Part shown: positions 10,446-19,668 of the stretch, in pieces | Position numbering within the stretch: the first letter of the stretch is position 1 | How the letters are laid out: each line of letters begins with the position of its first letter | From: Vibrio palustris | GTDB lineage: Bacteria > Pseudomonadota > Gammaproteobacteria > Enterobacterales > Vibrionaceae | DNA: 64,000 bases | Direction: 5' to 3' | NCBI RefSeq assembly: GCF_024346995.1 | Contig: NZ_AP024887.1 | Location: forward strand, 2,356,001 to 2,420,000 | Translations under genes and position numbers: made by a program | Notes under the pieces: model-generated | Told to the model about the DNA's origin: nothing | What the model saw: the letters and a program-made list of their open reading frames with translations, nothing else | Databases searched by the model: none

Positions 10446-10964
10446 TTAATGTTCTTCTAGCATTTTTACAATCTGGTTGGCTACCACTTTTGCACTTTGA
10501 TCATCAGTACGCACGACAATGTCGGCGACTTCTTCATACTGCGGATTACGTTCTTCCGCTAGTGCTTCTAATACCTCGCGTGGTTGATCCGTTTGCAGCA
10601 AAGGACGTTTTTTGTCTCGGTTTGTGCGGGCTAACTGTTTTTCTATCGTGGTTTCTAAGTAAACCACAATCCCACGCGCAGATAGGCGGTTGCGGTTTTC
10701 TTTACTCATTACTGAGCCACCACCAGTTGCGAGCACAATACCTTGCTGCTCCGTTAGGTCGTTGATAACAGTTTCTTCGCGTTTGCGGAAACCTTCTTCA
10801 CCTTCGACATCAAATACCCAAGAGATATCCGCACCAGTGCGCTCTTCGATAACCGTGTCTGAGTCAACAAAATCCATATGGAGTTGTTGAGCAAGGTGTC
10901 TACCAATTGTACTTTTGCCAGCGCCCATAGGCCCAACAAGAAAAATATTGCGTTTTTCAGCCAT
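10446..10964 (-). CDS. aroK: Shikimate kinase I
   Basis: 172-residue P-loop kinase that phosphorylates shikimate at O3. Walker [10 protein letters not shown] is at residues 11-19. D-S-D-T near residues 34-37 is the shikimate/Mg segment, and ATGGGSV (substrate glycines) and the lid Arg region RPLLQT are visible. It is the first gene of the aroK-aroB-damX-dam run and lies downstream of pilQ, the standard arrangement. Confidence 0.96.
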   Translation of the reverse strand: MAEKRNIFLVGPMGAGKSTIGRHLAQQLHMDFVDSDTVIEERTGADISWVFDVEGEEGFRKREETVINDLTEQQGIVLATGGGSVMSKENRNRLSARGIVVYLETTIEKQLARTNRDKKRPLLQTDQPREVLEALAEERNPQYEEVADIVVRTDDQSAKVVANQIVKMLEEH

Positions 10965-11151
10965 GTTTAGCAGTAATTTACAACGTTAATTCAATGACAT
11001 CGCCGCAAGATTGTCCAGACAGAATAAAACGATAGGAATGCTTGCGGCACCTATTCCTCACAGATATTTCGTGATAAGACCCGAAATTATCTAGATCTGA
11101 CTCCAGTAATGCAACTTTAATTTTAAAGATTGTTGCATTTATTTTGCTAAG

Positions 11152-12477
11152 TTATTGAATAACAACCTTTGGCGTCACAAATATCACCAATTCATTTTTG
11201 TCTTTTTCTTCATAACTACGCCGAAATAGCTGTCCGAGCAGCGGTAAGTCACCCAAGAGTGGTACTTTTTCCACCCCTTTCGTTAAGCTGTGTTGATAAA
11301 TTCCACCTAAAACGATCGTTTCGCCATCATTGACCATTACCTGAGTGCCAATTCGCTGCGTTTGAATCGCTACGGCATCGCCCGTACCAATTGCCACTGA
11401 ACTTCCGGGCCGGTCTTGAGTTACATTCAAATCTAACAGCATTTGATTGTTAGGTGTAATATGCGGAGTCACCTTCAAACTGAGTACCGCCTTGCGAAAA
11501 GAAACCGACGTCGCTCCACTAGACGCCGCTTCTAAATAGGGAATTTCAGTACCTTGTTCAATATAGGCAGGTTTTTCATTGGTGGTCAGTAAACGCGGAC
11601 TCGAAATAATTTCCGCTTTCGACTCGCTTTGTAAAGCCGAAAGCTCAAGATCTAACAAGGTATTAGGCCCCAATGTCGCCACCTGAAACGCAATGCTGGC
11701 CGCTCGTGGGGAGGCACTGGGTAATTGCACTGTGAGATCATCGGTAATACTGTTTTCCTGCGTCGGGCGCAGCCCCTCTAGAGTTCCAGCGATCTTCGTA
11801 GGACGCTGTCCTTGAAAGGTTCCCCACCGAACACCAATATCAACTAGCTCGCCTTGGCTCATCGTCACGATACGCGCTTCAATCAATACTTGTTTCATCG
11901 GAACATCGAGCATAGACACCAGCTCTTTTACGCGCTGTATATGGGTCGCGGTATCGTGTAACAATAACGAATTTGTCCTTTTATCCACTTGTACACTGCC
12001 TGTGGTCGATAAAACATCCTCTCCATTTTTTGCAGTTATTACTTCAATCAGCTCATCAGCTTTAGCGTAATGAACAGGAATTTTCTGGTATTGCCGATGC
12101 TCAGCTAAAGCATTGGCCTTGCTCTGATAATTCTGAATCACGTTGAGCGGTGCTACCCACAACACATTATTATCCGCTTGATAACTTAGACCCTTCATCC
12201 TTAAAATGGTGTCTAGCGCACGCTGCCAAGGCACATTATGTAAATTCACCGAAATAGTTCCGGTGACTTCCTCATCAATCACCACATTAAATCCATGCTT
12301 TTGTGCCAATAGTGTTAAGACTCTTCTCACTTCGATTGATTGAAACTGTAATGATATGAGATTCGATGAGGTATCGCGTACTTCATCCTGAGCCAAAGCT
12401 GGAAACGACATCATCGTCCATAACAAGAGTCCACCGCGACACCAATACATAATCACACTCCATAATCTAGTGTTCAT
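11152..12477 (-). CDS. pilQ: Type IV pilus secretin, short PilQ/HofQ form
   Basis: 441-residue outer-membrane secretin through which the competence/type IV pilus passes and DNA enters. After a signal peptide ending near SFPALAQ there is one STN domain (about 35-110), one secretin N-domain (about 120-200) and the C-terminal secretin core (about 215-440), with VPLLGDLPLLGQLF and the terminal VIFVTPKVV. ATG at 12477 is chosen because it has an AAAGGAGG ribosome site and overlaps the pilP stop by 11 bp; the open frame goes 17 codons further up. There is no peptidoglycan-binding AMIN domain, so it resembles HofQ of E. coli more than the longer pilus secretins I recall from Vibrio. It is the last gene of pilMNOPQ. 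Confidence 0.88.
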   Translation of the reverse strand: MNTRLWSVIMYWCRGGLLLWTMMSFPALAQDEVRDTSSNLISLQFQSIEVRRVLTLLAQKHGFNVVIDEEVTGTISVNLHNVPWQRALDTILRMKGLSYQADNNVLWVAPLNVIQNYQSKANALAEHRQYQKIPVHYAKADELIEVITAKNGEDVLSTTGSVQVDKRTNSLLLHDTATHIQRVKELVSMLDVPMKQVLIEARIVTMSQGELVDIGVRWGTFQGQRPTKIAGTLEGLRPTQENSITDDLTVQLPSASPRAASIAFQVATLGPNTLLDLELSALQSESKAEIISSPRLLTTNEKPAYIEQGTEIPYLEAASSGATSVSFRKAVLSLKVTPHITPNNQMLLDLNVTQDRPGSSVAIGTGDAVAIQTQRIGTQVMVNDGETIVLGGIYQHSLTKGVEKVPLLGDLPLLGQLFRRSYEEKDKNELVIFVTPKVVIQ

Positions 12478-12982
12478 CGCTTTCCTCCTTTGACGATAAT
12501 GACAACCAGGATTGATCACAGCGCCCATTATCAGAACGCTCTAGAATAGCAACGCCCAGCGCGTTCACTTGTTGTACCAACGCTTGGCCGTGTAACAAAT
12601 CATCCCCTGCCTGCACCCAAATTAGTTGTTTTGATGGCAAACCAATAATCGCAAAATACTCTCCGTGCTCTTGAACAATCCCCTGTAACTCAAATCGATG
12701 ATGGGTAGGAGCGATGTTTTCAAACGATGAACGCTGTGACTGGGGGCTGCGGCCATAAATAACACAAGTAGAGAGGCTGACGCTAACGCCGACTTCCTGC
12801 GCGCCACTGAGTATAAAAGGCGAATGTTTAGCAACAACCCCTCGCAAATCAGGGAGTGTTGTCACAGTAGAGGAATGGCGTGAACTGTCGCTAAAATCGT
12901 CAATTATCTGTGTTTGGCCTTGAATAGCCAAGGCACCCTTGGTTGCTGCTATCAACAACAGCCATATTACCCACCTAATCAT
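12467..12982 (-). CDS. pilP: Pilus assembly protein PilP-like
   Basis: 171-residue periplasmic protein that would link the PilN-PilO inner-membrane complex to the secretin. An N-terminal signal sequence (IRWVIWLLLIAATKGALA) is followed by a low-complexity linker and a beta-rich C-terminal domain (about 95-165). No lipobox cysteine follows the signal, so it is probably not a lipoprotein, unlike most PilP proteins. The assignment depends on position between pilO and pilQ more than on strong sequence recognition. It overlaps pilO by 8 bp and pilQ by 11 bp. Confidence 0.75.
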   Translation of the reverse strand: MIRWVIWLLLIAATKGALAIQGQTQIIDDFSDSSRHSSTVTTLPDLRGVVAKHSPFILSGAQEVGVSVSLSTCVIYGRSPQSQRSSFENIAPTHHRFELQGIVQEHGEYFAIIGLPSKQLIWVQAGDDLLHGQALVQQVNALGVAILERSDNGRCDQSWLSLSSKEESDEH

Positions 12983-13544
12983 GAGCGACCGCCTTAGACC
13001 ATGGCAATATCCGCAAGCGCCCTGATAACCTGATACTATCTTGTGTTTGAGAACGAGATTGCCACTTAAGTTCGAGCATCTCTACATCACGTCCGTAGTG
13101 CGTCAGTACATTGATTAACTCACCCAACAGCCGATAGTGACCAATGACTTTGAAGCGAATTTCTGTCACAGCGCCAGATGAATGAGCGCTACTCACCATG
13201 ACGTACTCAACGACTAATCCCACATGCCGCGCCTGCTGAGTAAACCAAGTGACAACATCAGGTTGATAAGACGCGCGCTGCACTTGTGCCAATTGATGCT
13301 TCATAACCATGGCGGTACGATGCGAGTGTTGCCACATCATTACCCGCTGATGGCGTTGCTCCCATCGCTGTTGTTCAAGCCGTACTCGTTGCTGGTGATC
13401 CTGTAATTGTTGGTAAGACGGGCGCCATAGCAAAAGCACGATGAGGCATTGAATTATCCCCCACAGGCCAAGGAATCCCCCCAGCTGTTGACGCCATGAA
13501 TACCGTAAAATGACAGACTGAACCCAGTATTTAACGTACCTCAT
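12975..13544 (-). CDS. pilO: Pilus assembly protein PilO-like
   Basis: Bitopic inner-membrane protein of 189 residues, partner of PilN in the alignment complex. One membrane span near the N-terminus (about 20-40, FLGLWGIIQCLIVLLLW) is followed by a coiled-coil region rich in Gln/Arg (about 45-95) and a ferredoxin-like periplasmic domain. ATG at 13544 overlaps the pilN stop by 14 bp, in keeping with the other overlaps in this operon; the open frame continues 16 codons further up. It is assigned by topology and order. Confidence 0.78.
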   Translation of the reverse strand: MRYVKYWVQSVILRYSWRQQLGGFLGLWGIIQCLIVLLLWRPSYQQLQDHQQRVRLEQQRWEQRHQRVMMWQHSHRTAMVMKHQLAQVQRASYQPDVVTWFTQQARHVGLVVEYVMVSSAHSSGAVTEIRFKVIGHYRLLGELINVLTHYGRDVEMLELKWQSRSQTQDSIRLSGRLRILPWSKAVAHD

Positions 13545-14091
13545 CCGCAGATTCCCTCGGCTGGTCAATTTTAAGCTTAAACACATGTTCAACGGGCTGA
13601 CGCTTTGTCACCATGACCGATGATAAGGTGACACGCTCAAATTCTGGTATCGCTTGTAAGGCGCTCACTAACTGCTGCAAAGCCGCCTTATTGTCAGTGG
13701 CTCCCACAATTTCTATCTGCTGTTGAAACCATCGCATGCTCTCAAGGTGGGTCCCTTGAGGTAATAGTTTCGGCATCTTATTCATTAACACAATTAGTTG
13801 GTTATGCCGGTGAATACGCTGCGATAAACGGTAAAAATCCGACTTAACCTGTCGATCATGTTGGGATTCCATTTGCCATTTTTTATACTTAGGCTGTAAT
13901 TGACGTGCTTTTTCTTGCCAGTGATGTTGCTCATTTTGCAGCTGTAATTTCTCATGTTGAAACCACATAAAAGGCAGGTAAATACTCAACATAACGCTGG
14001 TAATCAATAGGCTCAGCATTATCAATAGCCGCCACTGACAATGCCGTTGATACGCCTCACGCCAAGGCAAGAGATTCATTACCTCATGCAT
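13531..14091 (-). CDS. pilN: Pilus assembly protein PilN-like
   Basis: Inner-membrane protein of 186 residues that binds cytoplasmic PilM through its N-terminal tail (the family's conserved NLLPWRE motif is present at residues 5-11) and pairs with PilO. It has one membrane span near 20-43, then a long coiled coil. The start at 14091 overlaps the pilM stop (ATGCATGA arrangement); an ATG four codons later (14079) sits directly before NLLPW and is a possible alternative. The track of overlaps indicates one transcript with pilM and pilO. Confidence 0.85.
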   Translation of the reverse strand: MHEVMNLLPWREAYQRHCQWRLLIMLSLLITSVMLSIYLPFMWFQHEKLQLQNEQHHWQEKARQLQPKYKKWQMESQHDRQVKSDFYRLSQRIHRHNQLIVLMNKMPKLLPQGTHLESMRWFQQQIEIVGATDNKAALQQLVSALQAIPEFERVTLSSVMVTKRQPVEHVFKLKIDQPRESADEVR

Positions 14092-15034
14092 GATGATTTC
14101 TCTGCCAACACAATCCCTGCATTGCAATCCCAACCGCGCCAGCAAAGCGTGCATTACACCGCGGGTGGTGTTCAACATGATGTAAAAAACCGTTCCAGGA
14201 CAACATTTGGCATGGCCAATCAAGTTGCCGCCCTAGCCTTGCCACCGCTTGGCCATCATCACTCCCTATACCAGCGATCCACACACACTGTGGGGCAGCT
14301 CGCATATACAAAGATTGGAATCGTTGGATAGAAGGAGTAATACGCGTTAACCACTCCTGTGGATAAACGACAGACGCCGATGGCTCAAACGCGGCATAAG
14401 AAAAAGTATGAAAACACAAGTCTTGGCTTTGCGAACAAAAACAAAGCGTGGCCTGCTTGTGACCAATATACAGCAACACACTGGTAGCAAGCGTGGAGCC
14501 CCTGCTTAAAGATTGATACAACTGCAACAAACCTTGGCTATGGCTATTGATCAAGTAAGGTATTAAACCAGCCGCTTTTAGTGCTTTCACGCGGTTATTA
14601 ATCAGTGTTTTGCGCGTTGCAAACACTCGGTAAGTTGGCCCAAAACCTGATAAATTCGCCTCATAGGGCAAAGCAAGATAATCGATGGCTAATTCTTCAG
14701 GTAAAATACCGCATTGTTCACTCATGATAGCTAACAATTTTTCGTCTGGATTTTCGTAGCTATCTAATTGTAATTCCTTGGTAATTATGGCTGAGTCGGA
14801 TAAGGTTATCGCGACTTTGCGACTAAATCGCGGGAAAGTCTTTTTTAGTTCTTTGAGTTTCTTTACAATTTTCTGATAACCCAGCATGCCATTATCAGCG
14901 AAAATACAATCGGGAACGGGTAGCTCAGAACATGCCACTACGTTATACGTATGATGGCTTGACGGCGTTAAAGTCACCGCTTTTATGCTATGGTGACCAA
15001 AATCAATACCTGTAACTCGTGATGATATACCCAT
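14084..15034 (-). CDS. pilM: Pilus assembly protein PilM (actin-like ATPase fold)
   Basis: 316-residue cytoplasmic protein with the FtsA/actin fold that anchors the pilus inner-membrane ring by binding PilN. GIDFGHHSIKAV near residues 8-19 is the phosphate-1 segment and ELQLDSYENPDEKL lies in the 1C region. ATG at 15034 is chosen for its GGAGCGGAG ribosome site; the open frame adds 15 codons upstream without a better site. It is the first gene of pilMNOPQ, divergent from mrcA as in many gammaproteobacteria. Confidence 0.88.
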   Translation of the reverse strand: MGISSRVTGIDFGHHSIKAVTLTPSSHHTYNVVACSELPVPDCIFADNGMLGYQKIVKKLKELKKTFPRFSRKVAITLSDSAIITKELQLDSYENPDEKLLAIMSEQCGILPEELAIDYLALPYEANLSGFGPTYRVFATRKTLINNRVKALKAAGLIPYLINSHSQGLLQLYQSLSRGSTLATSVLLYIGHKQATLCFCSQSQDLCFHTFSYAAFEPSASVVYPQEWLTRITPSIQRFQSLYMRAAPQCVWIAGIGSDDGQAVARLGRQLDWPCQMLSWNGFLHHVEHHPRCNARFAGAVGIAMQGLCWQRNHHA

Positions 15035-15175
15035 GCAGCTCCGCTCCAGTGATTCCAGGTGCCCAGCTTGTTTGTGCATGAAAAGTTAATACACAAATGA
15101 TTGCCTCAAGCTGACTAGAACACTAGAGTACAAGGGTTTGCTAAACAGCAGCCTCTATTAAACAGGGATTCTCCG

Positions 15176-17716
15176 GTGAAGTTCATAAAGCGTTTATTAA
15201 TATTCTCATTAATTTGCATCATTCTTGGAGCCACGACTGTTTTTGGTTTTTATTTATACGTAAAACCTGAACTACCCGATGTCGCGACATTAAAAGATGT
15301 GAAACTACAAACTCCAATGCAGGTGTATAGCCAAGACGGCAAACTGATGGCTCAGTTTGGCGAAAAGCGCCGTATTCCTTTAAAAATTGATCAAATGCCG
15401 AAAGAGCTGATCGATGCCTTCATTGCGACCGAAGATTCGCGCTTTTACGAACATTATGGCTTCGATCCAATTGGTATTGCCCGTGCTGCTGTTGCGGTAA
15501 TGATCTCGGGTAGCGCGTCACAAGGGGCGAGTACGATTACCCAACAGCTTGCTCGTAACTTCTTCCTCTCAAATGAGAAGAAAATCATTCGTAAGATCAA
15601 AGAAATCTTTATTGCGGTACATATTGAACAACTCTTAACGAAAGACGAAATTCTTGATTTGTACTTAAACAAAATTTACTTAGGCTACCGTGCTTATGGT
15701 GTCGGCGCAGCAGCACAAGTGTATTTTGGTAAAGAAGTTAAAGATCTGACATTAAGTGAAATGGCCACGATTGCAGGTTTACCAAAAGCACCTTCAACTA
15801 TGAACCCTATTTATTCATTACGACGTGCAACACACCGTCGTAATGTTGTATTAGCTCGTATGCTTGATGAGCATTACATCACTCGTGAGCAATATAATCA
15901 GGCGAAATCAGAGAAAATCGTTGCCAGCTACCATGGAGCTGAAGTCCAACTTAATGCGCCATATGTTGCCGAAATGGCACGTTCATGGATGGTGAAAAAA
16001 TATGGTGATGATGTCTATACCTCAGGGAAAAAGGTCTACACCACCATTGACTCAAAACTGCAAGAAGCGGCTAATAAAGCAGCGGTCACTAACTTACTGA
16101 ACTACGATGAGCGTCATGGTTTCCGTGGAGCTATTAACCAGCTATGGAAAACGCCAAGCAAAGCTTGGGATACCGATAAAATTAAACATTACCTTGATGA
16201 CGAGCCGACTTACGGCGAGCTATATCCAGCAATCGTGACTAAGGTGGATGACAAAACAGCGACGGTTGTGGTTAAGCATCACGGCACGCAAGTGATTGCG
16301 TGGCAAGATATGAACTGGGCACGTCGTTATATTACTGACGATCGCCAAGGTCCATTACCACAAAGTGCGAGTGATATTCTCAGTCAAGGCGATCAAATCT
16401 GGGTACAACCTCTACCTGGTAGCGATCAACCGGACGACTTGTCGTCAGAAGATCCCAATCAATTAGATCGCGAGCAGTTTAGCCACTGGAAATTAAGTCA
16501 GGTGCCGAGAGCGAATACCGCATTCATCGCCATGAATCCAGAAAATGGCGGCGTGAAAGCACTCGTGGGTGGCTTTAACTTTGTACATAATAAATTTAAT
16601 CGCGCAACCCAATCGGTAAGACAAGTGGGTTCGAGTATTAAACCATTCATCTACTCAGCAGCATTAGATAGTGGCATGACCTTGGCGACGTTAGTCAATG
16701 ACGCCCCGATTAATAAATGGGATAAGAGTCAAGGTACAGCATGGCGTCCGCAGAACTCGCCACCACGCTATCGCGGCCCTACGCGTATTCGTATCGGCCT
16801 TGCCCAGTCGAAAAACGTCATGGCAGTGAGAACATTACGTGAGGTTGGCTTAGAAAAGGCGCGTCACTATTTAACTCGCTTTGGATTTGATTTAGACAAG
16901 TTACCACGTTCTGAGACCATTGCTTTGGGCGCAGGTAGCCTAACCCCAATGAAACTAGCACAAGGGTACTCTGTCTTTGCTAACGGCGGTTATTATGTGG
17001 ATCACTTCTTTATCCAAAAAGTCGATGGGCCATTTGGTAAAACCGAGTACAAAGCGAAACCTAATGTTATCTGCGATAAGGAATGTCAAAGCAACGATAA
17101 TACCGCTGGGTTTGATGAACAAGATGCCGACAGCGATGTTCACTACGCCCCTCGCGTTATTTCAGCTCAGAATGCATTTTTAGTGCGTGAAATGATGTAT
17201 AGCAACATCTGGGGTGGCGGTAACTGGAGTCATGGTACCGGCTGGAACGGTACCGGCTGGCGAGCTCAAGCTCTCCACCGCCGTGATATTGGTGGTAAAA
17301 CCGGTACAACCAATGATTCCAAAGATACTTGGTATGATGGCTTTGGGCCTGATCTGGTTGCAACCTCTTGGGTAGGGTTTGACAATCATAGTCGCAACCT
17401 TGGCCATACAACAGCCAACCCAAATATCAAAAATGATATGCATGGTGGTGAATCTGGTGCAAAAACCGCACAACCAGCGTGGATTGACTTTATGAAGCAC
17501 GCTTTGGCGGATGTGCCCGCTCAACACAAACACGTGCCAGATGGCATTGTCCGTGTACGTATTGACAGGGCGACAGGACTGTTAACGAACAAATCCGACT
17601 ATACATCAATGTTTGAGTACTTCATTGATGGGACTCAGCCAACAGAATACGTGTCTGATAGCCAATCAAATAATATCTATACCTCACCAAGTGATGGTGG
17701 CGATAGCTTGTTTTAA
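15176..17716 (+). CDS. mrcA: Penicillin-binding protein 1A (bifunctional transglycosylase/transpeptidase)
   Basis: 846-residue class A PBP that polymerises and cross-links peptidoglycan in the periplasm. An N-terminal membrane anchor (about 7-28) precedes a glycosyltransferase domain with EDSRFYEHYGFD and GASTITQQLARN, an inserted OB-like region, and a transpeptidase domain with nucleophile Ser in SSIKPF, SKN, and KTGTT. GTG start with GGGA upstream; no better ATG precedes it. It diverges from pilM and is followed by a strong terminator shared with oxyR. Confidence 0.96.
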   Translation: MKFIKRLLIFSLICIILGATTVFGFYLYVKPELPDVATLKDVKLQTPMQVYSQDGKLMAQFGEKRRIPLKIDQMPKELIDAFIATEDSRFYEHYGFDPIGIARAAVAVMISGSASQGASTITQQLARNFFLSNEKKIIRKIKEIFIAVHIEQLLTKDEILDLYLNKIYLGYRAYGVGAAAQVYFGKEVKDLTLSEMATIAGLPKAPSTMNPIYSLRRATHRRNVVLARMLDEHYITREQYNQAKSEKIVASYHGAEVQLNAPYVAEMARSWMVKKYGDDVYTSGKKVYTTIDSKLQEAANKAAVTNLLNYDERHGFRGAINQLWKTPSKAWDTDKIKHYLDDEPTYGELYPAIVTKVDDKTATVVVKHHGTQVIAWQDMNWARRYITDDRQGPLPQSASDILSQGDQIWVQPLPGSDQPDDLSSEDPNQLDREQFSHWKLSQVPRANTAFIAMNPENGGVKALVGGFNFVHNKFNRATQSVRQVGSSIKPFIYSAALDSGMTLATLVNDAPINKWDKSQGTAWRPQNSPPRYRGPTRIRIGLAQSKNVMAVRTLREVGLEKARHYLTRFGFDLDKLPRSETIALGAGSLTPMKLAQGYSVFANGGYYVDHFFIQKVDGPFGKTEYKAKPNVICDKECQSNDNTAGFDEQDADSDVHYAPRVISAQNAFLVREMMYSNIWGGGNWSHGTGWNGTGWRAQALHRRDIGGKTGTTNDSKDTWYDGFGPDLVATSWVGFDNHSRNLGHTTANPNIKNDMHGGESGAKTAQPAWIDFMKHALADVPAQHKHVPDGIVRVRIDRATGLLTNKSDYTSMFEYFIDGTQPTEYVSDSQSNNIYTSPSDGGDSLF

Positions 17717-17727
17717 GCGCTCAACAT

Positions 17728-17759
17728 AAAAAAGCTGACCTCTCGGTCAGCTTTTTTTT
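17728..17759. terminator. Bidirectional terminator between mrcA and oxyR
   Basis: AAAAAAGCTGACC-TCTC-GGTCAGCTTTTTT: a 13-bp stem with flanking A and T runs, so it can stop transcription from both sides. It touches the oxyR stop codon. Confidence 0.92.
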
Positions 17760-18669
17760 ATTCTCCAGAAGCCTGTTTTCGCAGCCCATACAAACGCTGC
17801 TCCATCACTTCGGCTAGTTGCTCAAAACGATCTTTCAATGGTGACCCTGGTCGATACACAACAACCAAACGGCGCGATGGCACCGGATTAACCGCTTTTA
17901 CATAAGCAACACCATCTTTTTGCTTGGCGTCCGGTAAAGACAGTTCTGGCAATAACGTAATACCACTACCCGCGGCTACCATATTACGCAAGGTTTCTAA
18001 ACTGGTGGCTTTAAAGCTTTCATCATCTTTTGCTCCAGCAGCAAAACAGAAACCTAGAGCTTGATCGCGTAAACAATGCCCATCCCCAAGTGATAACACC
18101 GTATGCCCTTTGAGAGCTTGCATATTTACTTCATCATACTCAGCCCACGCATGATCACAGGGAACAGCAATACTTAATGGCTCAATATAGAATTCGATTT
18201 CTTTAAAGGCCTCAGTTTCTTGTACAGACGCTAATACTAAGCAGTCTAACTTGCCTTCTTCCAGTAAATGTACCAATTGCTGGGTTTGGGCTTCATGCAA
18301 ATACAGCTCTAAGTCTGGAAATTGTTTTTTAAGCTCTGGGACCACTTTGGGCAACAAATAAGGTCCTAAAGTTGGAATAAACCCCATGTGGATCGGCCCA
18401 CTCATCGAACCGCCCTGTTCACTGGCCATTTCCTTAAACATTTTTACTTCACTTAAAATACGTTTCGCCTGCTGTACCAACTTCAAGCCTGAATCAGTAA
18501 ACAGAACTCTGCGGCTACTACGTTCTAAGAGTACACTACCTAATTCATCTTCGAGCTTGCGGATTTGCCCGCTTAGGGTTGGTTGGCTGACAAAACAAGC
18601 CTCGGCCGCTTTACGAAAATGTTGATGCTCCGCCAACGCTACTAGATATTCAAAGTCACGAATATTCAT
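17758..18669 (-). CDS. oxyR: Peroxide-sensing LysR-type regulator OxyR
   Basis: 303-residue LysR regulator. N-terminal winged helix (MNIRDFEYLVALAEHQHF) with recognition helix around SQPTLSGQIRKLE; C-terminal sensing domain with the redox pair Cys199 and Cys208 in GHCLRDQALGFC, which form a disulfide on contact with hydrogen peroxide. It is transcribed away from the peroxiredoxin-glutaredoxin gene, and a complete OxyR operator lies between them, closer to oxyR, which indicates autoregulation together with activation of the neighbour. Confidence 0.95.
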   Translation of the reverse strand: MNIRDFEYLVALAEHQHFRKAAEACFVSQPTLSGQIRKLEDELGSVLLERSSRRVLFTDSGLKLVQQAKRILSEVKMFKEMASEQGGSMSGPIHMGFIPTLGPYLLPKVVPELKKQFPDLELYLHEAQTQQLVHLLEEGKLDCLVLASVQETEAFKEIEFYIEPLSIAVPCDHAWAEYDEVNMQALKGHTVLSLGDGHCLRDQALGFCFAAGAKDDESFKATSLETLRNMVAAGSGITLLPELSLPDAKQKDGVAYVKAVNPVPSRRLVVVYRPGSPLKDRFEQLAEVMEQRLYGLRKQASGE

Positions 18670-18680
18670 TGCTTCTCCAC

Positions 18681-18717
18681 ATAGAACAAACCTATTAAAA
18701 CAATAGCATTAAACGAT
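18681..18717. promoter_or_regulatory. OxyR tetramer operator between oxyR and prx-grx
   Basis: ATAG-N7-CTAT-N7-ATAG-N7-CGAT at 18681, 18692, 18703 and 18714. This is the 37-bp spacing of the OxyR site (ATAG/CTAT quarters every 11 bp) with one mismatch in the last quarter. It begins 12 bp before the oxyR start codon and ends about 100 bp before prx-grx. The pattern is seen; binding is inferred. Confidence 0.85.
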
Positions 18718-18816
18718 TATGACTATCAAAGCATTTGTATTATCTTAATCACATCAAAACAAGCTAGTAACAACTAAGCTCTATATACGAATACTACTAA
18801 ATAGGAATACGATTTT

Positions 18817-19545
18817 ATGACTATCGCAAAAGAAGGCCAAACCGTCCCTCAAGTCACTTTCCCAACTCGCCAAGGCGATGCATGGGTTAACGTCACCACA
18901 GATGAGCTATTCAAAGGTAAGACCGTTATCGTATTTAGCTTACCAGGTGCGTTTACCCCTACTTGTTCATCAAGCCATCTACCACGTTACAACGAGTTGC
19001 ACTCTGTATTTAAGCAATACGGCGTTGATGACATCCTATGTGTTTCTGTTAACGATACCTTTGTTATGAACGCATGGAAAGCCAGCCAAGAAGCCAACAA
19101 CATTACGTTTATTCCTGATGGTAACGGCGAATTTACTGACGGTATGGGTATGCTGGTTGAGAAAAACGATCTCGGCTTTGGCAAGCGTTCATGGCGCTAC
19201 AGCATGCTAGTAAAAGATGGCGTTGTAGAGAAAATCTTTAGCGAGCCAAATGAACCAGGCGACCCGTTCAAAGTGTCAGATGCAGACACTATGCTCCGCC
19301 ACATTGCACCGGCGCACAAAACTCAAGAATCAATCACAGTGTTCACTAAACCAGGTTGTACTTACTGTGCTAAAGCGAAACAAGCGTTGCACGATGCACA
19401 CCTTCAATACGAAGAAGTTGTACTTGGTCAAGATGCCACTACCGTAAGTGTGCGTGCCATTACTGGCCGTGACACCGTTCCTCAAGTCTTTATCGGTGGT
19501 AAACACATCGGTGGTAGCGAAGAACTTGAAGCTTACTTAGCTTAA
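18817..19545 (+). CDS. Peroxiredoxin-glutaredoxin hybrid
   Basis: 242-residue fusion: an N-terminal Prx5-type peroxiredoxin (about 1-160) with peroxidatic Cys50 in FTPTCSSSH, and a C-terminal glutaredoxin (about 170-242) with Cys181 and Cys184 in [11 protein letters not shown] plus the TVPQVFIGG substrate loop. Such hybrids (Haemophilus PGdx) reduce peroxides with glutathione, and the attached glutaredoxin recycles the peroxidase. It is activated, by inference, from the OxyR site upstream. The next gene is a flavin disulfide reductase, making a three-gene thiol-peroxide module. Confidence 0.93.
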   Translation: MTIAKEGQTVPQVTFPTRQGDAWVNVTTDELFKGKTVIVFSLPGAFTPTCSSSHLPRYNELHSVFKQYGVDDILCVSVNDTFVMNAWKASQEANNITFIPDGNGEFTDGMGMLVEKNDLGFGKRSWRYSMLVKDGVVEKIFSEPNEPGDPFKVSDADTMLRHIAPAHKTQESITVFTKPGCTYCAKAKQALHDAHLQYEEVVLGQDATTVSVRAITGRDTVPQVFIGGKHIGGSEELEAYLA

Positions 19546-19559
19546 TTCATCGATACATT

Positions 19560-19582
19560 AAGGGAGAGGCTCACCTCTCCCT
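19560..19582 (+). terminator. Hairpin after prx-grx
   Basis: AGGGAGAGG-CTCA-CCTCTCCCT is a perfect 9-bp stem 15 bp after the stop, but the T-run is weak, so termination may be partial and the following reductase gene may be cotranscribed. Confidence 0.5.
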
Positions 19583-19668
19583 GCCTTCCTAACTCAGGAC
19601 CTTAACCGGTCCGATATTCAGAAATTATGTTTATCAGTAATGAAGTCATTCATTGCTAAGGACCCGTT

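Noticed and set aside
15071..15097. TTTGTG...CACAAA as a CRP site before pilM/mrcA
   Set aside because: The arms are 15 bp apart, far from the 6-bp spacing of CRP sites.
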